Shown: one piece after another, positions 47,106-55,700 of the stretch
Numbering within the stretch: the first letter of the stretch is position 1
Layout: the number at the start of each line of letters is the position of its first letter
DNA from: Paracoccus benzoatiresistens
GTDB taxonomy: Bacteria > Pseudomonadota > Alphaproteobacteria > Rhodobacterales > Rhodobacteraceae
Assembly (NCBI RefSeq): GCF_026913015.1
Contig: NZ_JAPTYD010000009.1
Location: 62,001-126,000 of the forward strand
DNA: 64,000 nucleotides
Reading direction: 5' to 3'
Program-made: the position numbers and the translations under genes
The notes under the pieces: generated by a model
What the model was told of the DNA's origin: nothing
Database searches by the model: none
The model's input: the letters and a program-made list of their open reading frames with translations, nothing else

Positions 47106-47414
47106 ATGCGCGTTCGCATCTATCAACCCGCCCGCAATGCCATGCAGTCCGGCACCGCGCGGACAAAGAAATGGGTGTTGGAATTCCCGCCCGTGGGGCG
47201 CGAGATCGATCCGCTGATGGGCTGGATCAGCAGCGACGATACCCAGAGCCAGGTCCGCCTGCGCTTCGACACCCTGCAGCAGGCTGAGGAATATGCGCGC
47301 GAGCATGGCCTGGATTATGTCGTCCAACCGCCTCACAAGCGCGCCGCCAACGTCCGCCCGCGCGGCTATGGCGAGAATTTCGCGACCGACCGCCGGGGCC
47401 CCTGGACCCACTAA
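47106..47414 (+). CDS. NDUFS4-like accessory subunit of complex I
   Basis: A 102-residue ETC complex I subunit. [27 protein letters not shown] and [39 protein letters not shown] match the NDUFS4 fold, which clamps the NADH-dehydrogenase module in mitochondria and Paracoccus. No nuo genes are in the window; this gene usually stands apart from them. It lacks a signal peptide, as expected for a matrix/cytoplasm-side subunit. The start at 47106 is preferred on homology. Confidence 0.93.
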   Translation: MRVRIYQPARNAMQSGTARTKKWVLEFPPVGREIDPLMGWISSDDTQSQVRLRFDTLQQAEEYAREHGLDYVVQPPHKRAANVRPRGYGENFATDRRGPWTH

Positions 47415-47504
47415 GGGTTTGTTGTTCGGGGCATAGTTGCTGCCGGCTAGGGGTATGTTTGTTCAGTTCGGGGCAAAGGTTTCGTAAGCCATTGATTCTT
47501 CGCT

Positions 47505-47533
47505 GACCGCCTCCGGGCGGTCATCTGCTTTTC
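47505..47533 (+). terminator. Terminator upstream of MYG1
   Basis: GACCGCC and GGCGGTC form a 7-bp stem around TCCG, followed by ATCTGCTTTT. It ends transcription from the complex I subunit gene 90 bases upstream. Confidence 0.7.
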
Positions 47534-47543
47534 AGGACATGTC

Positions 47544-48473
47544 ATGACCATCGCCCATCTCGTCACCCACTCCGGCGGCTTTCACGCCGACGAGCTTCTC
47601 TCGTCGGTCATCCTGACGCGGCTTTTTCCGCAAGCGCGGATCCTGCGGACGCGTGATGCGGCTTGGACCACACCGGCGCCGGACCGGGTGATCTATGACG
47701 TTGGCCGCGACCACGATCCGGAGCGGCTGATCTTCGACCACCACCAGAAGAGCCCGCCGCTGCGCGACGACGGCCAGCTCTACAGCTCCTTCGGCCTGAT
47801 CTGGCGGCACTTCGGCCAAGACTATCTTCGGGCCTTCGGTGTTCCCGATCTGGATCTGGACATGATCCATGCAGCGTTCGACGCCAATTTCGTGCTGCCC
47901 ATCGACCTGGTGGACAATGGTGCCTTGTCGCCTACCGGGCCGCTGGCGGACCTGTCCCTGCCGCTGCTGCTCGAAAGCCTCAAGCCTGTCTTCGACGACC
48001 GCAGCCCGGGTGCCGATGACCGGGCCTTCGACCACGCGTTGACCATCGCTCGAGCCTTCGTCGAGGCGGCGGTTACACGCAAGGCCGCCAAGCTGCGTGC
48101 CGAGGCTGTCGTCGTGGAGGCCATCGCCGCCGCCGGAGAAAGCCGGGTCCTCGAACTTCCAATGGGCATGCCCTTCCGCTCTGCCATCGAGAGGGCGGGC
48201 GCCGATCACCTGCTGTTCGTGGTCCACCCCCGAGAAACAGACTGGACCCTGACCGGCATCCGCCGCGAGCCCGAGGGTTTCGCCCTTCGCGCCGACCTGC
48301 CGGAGGCCTGGGGGGGACTGACCGACGCCGCGTTTGAAGCCGCCTCGGGCGTGCCCGGCGCGCGCTTCTGCCACAACGCTCGTTTCATCGCTGTGGCGGC
48401 GGATCGTGATGCCGCTCTGCAGCTTGCTGCAATAGCAGTGCAACATGCGGGGGCACTGCGAGGAACAGCTTGA
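47544..48473 (+). CDS. MYG1 family DHH-like hydrolase
   Basis: A 309-residue member of the MYG1 family, related to DHH phosphoesterases; the eukaryotic homologue is an RNA exonuclease. HSGGFHADELLSSVIL near 9-24 and IFDHHQKSPP near 63-72 carry the metal-binding His/Asp set. The remainder is the MYG1 C-terminal region with IERAGADHLLFVVHP. The bacterial substrate is unknown. It is the last core-like gene before the island. Confidence 0.88.
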   Translation: MTIAHLVTHSGGFHADELLSSVILTRLFPQARILRTRDAAWTTPAPDRVIYDVGRDHDPERLIFDHHQKSPPLRDDGQLYSSFGLIWRHFGQDYLRAFGVPDLDLDMIHAAFDANFVLPIDLVDNGALSPTGPLADLSLPLLLESLKPVFDDRSPGADDRAFDHALTIARAFVEAAVTRKAAKLRAEAVVVEAIAAAGESRVLELPMGMPFRSAIERAGADHLLFVVHPRETDWTLTGIRREPEGFALRADLPEAWGGLTDAAFEAASGVPGARFCHNARFIAVAADRDAALQLAAIAVQHAGALRGTA

Positions 48474-48684
48474 GAGCCTGCACTTGTCCCAAGTGGCAGC
48501 TTCTCCTCAGTAACCGAAACAGGCCTGAATGCGGATGATAAGCGGTGCAGCATGTAGTAGCACAGCGGGAATTGAACAGACAAGCAGACTTGCAGCATGT
48601 CTGACCAGTCCCGCACTTTTTGCCATACTATCGACGCGAAAAGTCCATAGCTGCCGGCTATCCAAGGCGTAGCGACCTGCTCGA

Positions 48685-48701
48685 GGTAGCTAGGAGCTAC
48701 C
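48685..48701. repeat. Perfect inverted repeat at the island edge
   Basis: GGTAGCT-AGG-AGCTACC, flanked by TCGA and CTTCGA, can form a hairpin. It sits in the 291-base stretch 48474-48764 between MYG1 and hamB. Apart from it I see no gene there. It could be the hamB terminator (transcription comes from the right), but no T run follows on the minus strand. Confidence 0.5.
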
Positions 48702-48764
48702 CTTCGAGTCCGGCTGGGCATACGGGGTGAGTCGGTCCGGAATAAAACACTTACATGGTTTAAG

Positions 48765-51305
48765 CTATGCCATTCGGAGAACTCTTTGAATCTCTTTTGC
48801 TGACGCGACTGGTATGTCTAGAGATTGAATGTTTTGCCTTTCGATCCAGCTTCTCGCTTCGGATTGCGACATGTCTTCCCTTCTCGCCAGCCTCTGCAGG
48901 CGAGTGGAGGTGAACCGAGATAGACCAATCCCTATAAAGCTCATCATCGTAACAGAGCTTGCTCCCATTTCGAGGTAGAAAGGAACTGCGGGAATAGATT
49001 TCACGCTATCCTTATGGCCGCATTTTAGGAGCGCGGCCTCGAGAATCGCGTTGTAGCAAGAGAATAGGCGAACGTATTTGAACCTAACATCGCTTTCTAT
49101 CTCCGTGAGGGTATTCCTAATGACCGTCGCGGTATTGCTGGTCCTCCCCCGGGCGCGAAGGAACTCTATATTTGCATCAATTATGACTGGCAGTGGATCC
49201 CCACGCATCCATCGCAGAATGAGTTGAGCGTAATAGTGGGCTGATTTGTCACTCCTCGGAAGCTTTAAAATCTCCTGATGGCATCGATGCAAGACTGCAA
49301 CATAACTTACATATGCCCCCGGGTCTCTCGGATGTTTAGGAATGACGTAGCTTGGTCCTTTTGCTTTGATGCTCTTTTCAAGGCGCGTGAGCAGATCATT
49401 CTGCTTGTAGATTGATACGGTGGGGGATGCCGAAATCGTTTCAGCTCTCAGGGGAACAGACGCAACAGCGCGGGAAATCGATGCCTCCAGAGCAACCCTA
49501 CGAGTGTCAAAATCAGGCAAACCTGAATTGCTCAGGGTCTGGGCTAGCCGGCCGTGCATATGGTCCTGAACGAGTTTGACGAAGGTATTCTCGAACTCGT
49601 CCGGCTCCCGTGGATTTGGAATGTGCTCCCTATTATCGATATACGATATTAGACTATCGGTTCGATTTAACAGGTGAGATTGTAGGGACGGTTCTACGCT
49701 TCGATCCGCTGATCCAGAAAGAGGGTCTGACTCCCAAGAACCGTAGTCAATTAAAAAAATGTTTCCGGAGAACTCGCGCCCTAAGCGCCCAGCACGTCCC
49801 GCAAGGTTCCAGAAGTCCACTGAGGAGATAGGCTCTTCGCCCTTCCGAGGATTTCGGAGGAAAAGATTACGCGCCGGTAGATTCACGCCCTGAAGTAGGG
49901 TGCTAGTCGTCACTAAAAAATTCAGCGACCCATCGCCAAATGCGTCCTCAATTGCTTTGCGAACCAGAGATGGTAGCCGCCCGTAATGATAGCCAACACC
50001 TTGCAAAACGAACGATGCCAGCTGGAAGTCGGGGTGAACCGCGTCCTTTATAAACTTGGATAACTCCAACTGTCCAGGCGTTGGCTCTCTTGGCTCCGTG
50101 TCGCTCAGGCCAAAAGCAATGTTTTCGCATTCACTGGGTCCGTAGGCATACACCAAGCTCTGGCCACTGGTGCCCAATCTTAAGGCAAGGTTTACAAGCT
50201 TCGCTACATGATCGAGCAAGGGTTGATCGCAGTCGATCGTCCCGACTTTCACAGGCTGCTTGCCGTCTAGGAAGCTCAGAACTGCTTGCTTTGTATCTGA
50301 CAGTCCGGTCTCCAAAAAGAAGATGTTCTGCAAGACTGCCGGTTCGTCGGTTGTCACGGCAACTGCATCTCGCCCGAAGCCTCGTGAGAGGCGCTCCGGC
50401 GTTGACAGGTTCGGGCCAGCGAAAATCATCTGGCAGTCCTCGTCGCGTCGTAGGCATTCCTCGACAACGCTAGATAGCAAGACACCTCTTGGCCCATCCC
50501 CAAGGTTCTGCGCCTCATCAATCACTAGGAGTTGAAGCTTCAGGAAAGGATGAGCGGCAAGCAGTAGCTGTAGTCGCTCCTGCGTTACGACAAATAGCGC
50601 TCGTATGGGCAGTGCGCTTTCCGGATGAACCGGAGTGGTTAGCAGTTCGACTTGCAGCGGTGAGGTCTTGACCCAAGCGGAGGCATCCTCAGAAACTTGA
50701 GTAATTAGGGCGCGCGAGGGGACAATGATCGCAGCATAGCGAATGCGATCATCCTCAAATAAACGGCGTGTGAAAGATTGCAGGACAAAAGACTTTCCTG
50801 CCGATGTCGGCGCAGATACACCAATTGTTTTTCCTGAATTCAGCTTATTCCATAATTCTAGCTGGAAATCGGTGAGGGATATCGAATTGTCCGCAATTTT
50901 TACGCTATTCTGCGAACGCCTGATCACGCTCTCTGCAACCATCTGCTGCGGTAGGGCATGTTCACTAATGGAATAGCGCCGTTTGGCGAAGTCTAGTGCT
51001 GGAAAGTTGCCCAAGCGCCCCAACGCCAATAGCAAAGCGTAGGTCGAACCGGGAAGATCATGTGCGGCAAACTCTGCAATGTTGGTTGCGATTTCGTATG
51101 AACGTCGCCGATATTCGCGACGTTCTGATGACGCAAGGGCAATTGCACTTTGGGTCAGTCTTTGGATAATCCGAGAGTGATCCTCAAAACCATCTTTCGC
51201 GCCCACAAAGCCAAATAGGCTTGTGAAGACCAAGCGCCTCAATGCGCTGGTTTCCTCGTGAAACTTAGGATGAGACCAGATTCTGTTGGCAAGTTCTTCA
51301 ATCAT
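48765..51305 (-). CDS. hamB: Hachiman helicase HamB, Ski2-like SF2 helicase
   Basis: An 846-residue superfamily 2 helicase. Walker A APTSAGKS is at about 165-172, Walker B/motif II VIDEAQNLG near 261-269, motif V region TSTLLQGVNLPARNLF, and motif VI NLAGRAGRLGREF is of the Ski2/Hel308 type. An N-terminal helical region of about 150 residues and a long helical C-terminus flank the core. Paired with a DUF1837 protein this is the HamB architecture: HamB restrains and releases the HamA nuclease on damaged or invading DNA. The start at 51305 overlaps the hamA end by eight bases, so translation is coupled. The gene is visibly richer in A+T than its neighbours. Confidence 0.87.
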   Translation of the reverse strand: MIEELANRIWSHPKFHEETSALRRLVFTSLFGFVGAKDGFEDHSRIIQRLTQSAIALASSERREYRRRSYEIATNIAEFAAHDLPGSTYALLLALGRLGNFPALDFAKRRYSISEHALPQQMVAESVIRRSQNSVKIADNSISLTDFQLELWNKLNSGKTIGVSAPTSAGKSFVLQSFTRRLFEDDRIRYAAIIVPSRALITQVSEDASAWVKTSPLQVELLTTPVHPESALPIRALFVVTQERLQLLLAAHPFLKLQLLVIDEAQNLGDGPRGVLLSSVVEECLRRDEDCQMIFAGPNLSTPERLSRGFGRDAVAVTTDEPAVLQNIFFLETGLSDTKQAVLSFLDGKQPVKVGTIDCDQPLLDHVAKLVNLALRLGTSGQSLVYAYGPSECENIAFGLSDTEPREPTPGQLELSKFIKDAVHPDFQLASFVLQGVGYHYGRLPSLVRKAIEDAFGDGSLNFLVTTSTLLQGVNLPARNLFLRNPRKGEEPISSVDFWNLAGRAGRLGREFSGNIFLIDYGSWESDPLSGSADRSVEPSLQSHLLNRTDSLISYIDNREHIPNPREPDEFENTFVKLVQDHMHGRLAQTLSNSGLPDFDTRRVALEASISRAVASVPLRAETISASPTVSIYKQNDLLTRLEKSIKAKGPSYVIPKHPRDPGAYVSYVAVLHRCHQEILKLPRSDKSAHYYAQLILRWMRGDPLPVIIDANIEFLRARGRTSNTATVIRNTLTEIESDVRFKYVRLFSCYNAILEAALLKCGHKDSVKSIPAVPFYLEMGASSVTMMSFIGIGLSRFTSTRLQRLARREDMSQSEARSWIERQNIQSLDIPVASAKEIQRVLRMA

Positions 51306-52053
51306 TTGGCCACCCAATCCTGCTCTGAAATTTATCACGAAACTCTTGAGCGGACGGGACAGGAACTAAGAAGAATTCAAATCTGAGATGGCCGATGTTA
51401 CGATCTGCAAGTTTCTCGGGGAGACTGGTCAAAAATTTATGCATCTCGACGTTCGCAGCGTTGACAAATTCTTTCTCGCACAGCTCGATATCTATGTCGC
51501 CAACAATCGGAAATGGGAAGTCGAAGACCAATAAGCATGCGAAAGAGGTGACGCATTGATTGTATTCTTCGTTGTAAGGATCCAAATATCTAATAAAAGC
51601 TTCTTTAGCATCCGGAGATGCTGTATTAAAGTCCGAGAAATTAGAAACAATAGGAATTTCGAGATTTTGACCGCCTTCCTCGTGGAAATCTTTTATCGAC
51701 TTCATCGCACTAATAAACGCGCCGCCAAGTGAGTTGTGCGCCTTTGACTCACCCCAGTATAGATGAAGTCTTTTCGTCGAGTCGTCAAACCTTGCATGAA
51801 TGCCATCGGTGCCGTGGACTGGCATGTTATTGTTAGTTTTTAAATACATCTTCGAAACAATTTGAGGGGCCTTCAGCAACCATTCCACAAGGATGAATAG
51901 AAGAATTTCACCAGCTTCACCGGATCGATGGCTTCCCTTTTTAGCCTTTATGAAAAGGCTGCGGGCCCGCTCGTGGAGTCGAGTGGAGATTTGGTTCACC
52001 AAAACCGTGTCGCCGCAAGCTAACGCATCCGCAAGGTTGCTATGCGCAGTCAT
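51298..52053 (-). CDS. hamA: Hachiman effector HamA, DUF1837 PD-(D/E)xK nuclease (intact open part)
   Basis: The 251 residues that can be read from an ATG hold the DUF1837 domain. SNLADALACGDTVLVN and RSGEAGEILLFILVEWLL are its N-terminal blocks, then KMYLKTNNNMPVHGTDGIHARF...LYWGESKAH gives the nuclease core with Asp83 and the E-x-K pair Glu102/Lys104. HamA is the DNA-cutting effector of Hachiman. The same frame continues upstream for 83 more codons with coding character but no ATG, GTG or TTG, which suggests a longer original protein (see the next feature). A+T-rich, like hamB. Confidence 0.85.
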   Translation of the reverse strand: MTAHSNLADALACGDTVLVNQISTRLHERARSLFIKAKKGSHRSGEAGEILLFILVEWLLKAPQIVSKMYLKTNNNMPVHGTDGIHARFDDSTKRLHLYWGESKAHNSLGGAFISAMKSIKDFHEEGGQNLEIPIVSNFSDFNTASPDAKEAFIRYLDPYNEEYNQCVTSFACLLVFDFPFPIVGDIDIELCEKEFVNAANVEMHKFLTSLPEKLADRNIGHLRFEFFLVPVPSAQEFRDKFQSRIGWPND

Positions 52054-52306
52054 TATCTCGGATTTCGGGAGGCAAAATGAGACAATCTGATGGAAGAGAA
52101 CGTCGATGAACTCATCAAATGTCGGGGCTCCATCTTTGAAGGCGATGTAGCTGCAGCGGGCATTTATCCTATCTCCGAGTTCGCTCGTATCATAATCGAG
52201 GTGTCGAATGCGGCTCGATAGCCTCGTAAAGTTTCCGAGGAAAGCATCAAGTTGTTGAGTAAGAAATTCGGTGCCTTTGGAAAATCGTTCGGTTCGAATA
52301 TGTCAT
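52054..52306 (-). pseudogene. hamA: 5' part of hamA, displaced by an apparent one-base frameshift
   Basis: Reading upstream from hamA the frame gives FLTQQLDAFLGNFTRLSSRIRHLDYD... and KDGAPTFDEFIDVLFHQIVSFCLPKSE, which look like protein, but no usual start codon occurs before a stop near 52296. An ATG at 52306, preceded by AAGGA ten bases earlier, lies in the other frame. Removing one T from the TTTT run at 52281-52284 joins the two into a 335-residue HamA starting MTYSNRTISKGTEF. Either a real mutation or a sequencing error would explain this; an ATT start is a weaker alternative. Confidence 0.6.
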
Positions 52307-52708
52307 ATACGCACGATCCTTCAAGGTCTGTCAGTGTTCAAGACTTAGTTCGCCGTGGTGTTGCAGGATTGGCATTCTTTCAGTATCGATAGGACTTATT
52401 GGAAGCCGTCGATGAAGCGTCCGCACAGTTTAATTCATCCTCAGACCGGCTTATCGGTTGGGTTCCGACGGCGGCGTCCTAGTCGACTGGGCGTGGCTCG
52501 TTACTTACTCGAAGTGTGGTTCAACTTCTTCGACGGTCCGCTTCCTTTGCTCCTTGGCCAGATAAGCGCACCGCTTGAACGTCCACATTGCCCCGCCTCC
52601 AGACATTGACACCCGCAATGGATGAGCTCGCTTCGGATGTCCGCTTTGAAGAGCGCTGCCGCGCGACATCCGAGACACCGACCGTCGGTTGTGGGCCGAC
52701 TTTATGGG
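52307..52708. other. About 400 bp without a recognised gene
   Basis: Short frames of 60-85 codons occur on both strands but none has a recognisable motif or ribosome site. An inverted repeat TCGGATGTC (52633-52641) / GACATCCGA (52665-52673) could terminate the upstream helicase transcript or be an operator for hamAB. The base composition changes here from G+C-rich to A+T-rich. Confidence 0.5.
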
Positions 52709-55700
52709 TCAGAACTCGCGGCTGCAGTTTGTTGATAATGTGCTTTGTTGCCAATCACGACAAAGCTTCAGATAATCCCTAGCATCCTTGCTGAGCCGCG
52801 CGATGCCGAGCAGACGTGCAAGCTCCAAGTCCGGGTCTTCAGCTTTGAATATTTTGGCTTCATCCCGATCAATGACGCTAGCGATCTCGGATCTTGATAT
52901 TTCCCGCAGTGTCCGATCGCCCATACCCCTGTAGGGAACGCGGTTCCTTATGCTGCCCTTCTCCCAGAGGAACCTAACATTCCCCTCGACTGTCACATTG
53001 AAGGCGTCATGTAAGGCCGACAGACGTGCCTGGATGCGGCCGCCGGTTCGTTGCCAGCCGTGAAGCTGGGAAATCCGGCGGGCAAGAAAGCTGTCGGGGA
53101 TCGGACCCTCTGCGGCGACGATCTGCTGCATCAGGCTGCGGAGGTCGGCCGTGTAGTCGTCATCGAAGAAGCGATCGGCACTTGGTTGGATGCCTTGCAA
53201 TGGCAAAGGCGCCAGCAACGTGCCCGCCGCGTTATCGGCGAAGAGAACCGCTCGTTCCTCAACAGCTTCGTCGCTCTCATCGGCGTCTGATTGCTGCGGA
53301 TCGGGTGCAGGCATTGGTAGGAGCGAGGTTCCCTCCGCGACGGGCGCATCCTCCTCGACAGGAACCTGCTGCGCGTCCTCTTCAGCCCGGCGCGCCCGGT
53401 CAGCTTCCAGAATGGCTTGGAGGCCGGCGTCGATGCGCCTGACGGCGGCATCTGGGGCGCGGAACCAGTCGGTCGACCAGATCCGCAGAATCTTCCAGCC
53501 CAAGCCTTCCAGAACAGCCTGACGGATCCGGTCTCGGTCGCGCGCTGTTGCCGAGGAATGGTAACGCGCTCCGTCGCACTCCACGCCGGCCAGCCAGACG
53601 CCCGCGTGATCGGGATGCCGCACGCCCAGGTCGATGCGGAAGCCCGACACGCCGATCTGCGTGTGGACCTCCCAGCCTTTTGCCGCCAAGGCATCGCGCA
53701 CCCCTTCCTCGAAGGGAGAGTCTGCGGGTCCGACCGATCCGCTGTCCTGCGCGGCAAGAGCCACCGGTCCCCGGTTGGCGAAGTCAAGAAAAGCCTTGAG
53801 ATCCGCAACTCCGCGGGCGCGTGTCCTTGTGGTGTCAATCTGATCGGCGGTAATCGAGGCAAAGACGTGCAATTCCGCCCGTGCCCTTGTGACGGCGACG
53901 TTCAGGCGCTTTTCGCCGCCGTCCTTGTTCATCGCACCAAAGTTCATGGTGAACTTGCCAGTCTGGTCCGGACCGAAGGTGATTGAGAACAGCATCACGT
54001 CGCGTTCATCGCCCTGGATGTTCTCCAGGTTCTTGACGATCACTGGCTCTTCCCGCTCGTCGGCGAAGAACCATTCTAGATCGGGGTTTGCCTTGCGCTC
54101 GGCATCAAGCAGGTCGAGGATCAGTCCCTGCTGCTGGGCGTTGAAGGTGATCACGCCCAGGGTGGGACGCTCTTCCTCGGGCAGCCTCAGCCATTCCGTC
54201 AGGCGCTTGCGAATGAAGGCAGTGATTGCACGCGCCTCCTCGGCATTAGTTGATCCTGTGCCGCGCCCATAGATGCCGTTGACCTTGTGCAGCCGCACAG
54301 CATTGGCAGAAGCGTCGGGCGAGGGGAACGTGACCAGGCCGCCGTCATAATAGTAATGGTTTGAAAACGCGATTAGCGCCTCGTCCCGGCTGCGATAATG
54401 CCAGTTCAGTCGATGGGTCGGGATGCCTGCAGCCGCCACCTCGTCCAGGATGGACGGCATGTCCTTTTCGAATTCAGCGAGTTCAGCGCCTTCCTGGGTG
54501 CCGTCATCGCTGCGCCCGAAGAAGTTCGTCGGCGGAAGCTGCTTCGGATCACCCACGATGATCGCTTGGCGCCCGCGGGCAATTGCGCCAATGGCATCCC
54601 AGGTCGAGATCTGCGAGGCTTCGTCGAAGATGACGAGGTCAAACTGCGCCTGCCCGGCGGGCAAATATTGGGCAACCGACAAGGGCGACATCAGCACGCA
54701 CGGTGCCAGCTTGCCGAACGTCGTCGGCATGTCGGCAATCAGGCTGCGGATCGCCCGCGTCGGGCGCTGCAATCCCAGTTGATGCCGTAGAACCCCCAGT
54801 TCCGAATTCCGCGGGACCGAGTCGCGCGTGGGGAGATCATTTCCCAGCCGCCGCATTACCTCGTCGGAGGCGAGATTGGCCAGGGCATCATCAAGGTCCC
54901 GGAAGCGGCGGATCAGGGCGTCATGTTCCCAATGCGCAAAGCCACGCAGGCAGGGTTCGGCATCCATCGCCAGCCGCAGCCACCAGGCCATATAGGCCTG
55001 CTCGAAAGCACGCATGGTATCGGAAATATCTGCCTTCTCCTCCAAGGCGCGAACCAGCGGCTCCAATCCGGCACCGAGGGCCTCGGCTCGACAGGCGCGC
55101 CATTTCAGCCAGTCACCGAAGCGGTCCTGCAACGGCTCCAATCCGGCCAGCAGGGAGTCGCATTCTTGCGGCGAGACGCCTCCTGCATCGGCAAAGGCCG
55201 CTGCGGCTTGATCGGACCTGTTCGCTGTGTCGTGCAGGGCTTGCAGCAGGGAAGCAAAATCGCCGCCCGCGGCACGGGACAGTTGGGGCCTGTGTTCTTC
55301 CAGCCGCGCGGCGGGCAGGCCGGCGGCGCGCAAGTGCCGTTCCAGATCCAGGAAAGCGAATGCCGCATCGATCTCGGCAGCAAGGCGAGCGGCATCCGTC
55401 TTCTCGCCCGCAAAGCCAGGCAGCGACCGCAGGCTTGAGGCCGCGATGTCCTGCCGTGCGCGCAGAAGCTGCTTTAGTGCCGGAAGGTCGCGTGCAGGAT
55501 CCGCCTGACCCGCGCTTGCATAGCTTTGCAACAGCTTGCGGAGTTTTTTCTGGGCCATGCCGGCGAAGGGCCAGGACTTTCCCTGCGCCTCACGCCACTG
55601 CAGTTCCAGAGCGTCCAGCGGCATGTCGGCCAAGCCCTCGTCGGGGTAGCGGGCCGACAGTGCGGACCGGGCCTGGGCTGCGCGCGACAAGGCATCCTTC

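Noticed and set aside
48690-48725. TTCGAGTCC resembling a tRNA T loop, as an integration-site remnant
   Set aside because: The flanking bases do not pair into a T stem and no acceptor or anticodon arm can be drawn.
52355-52609. 84-codon plus-strand frame in the gap before hamA
   Set aside because: No ribosome site, no motif and atypical composition; probably chance.
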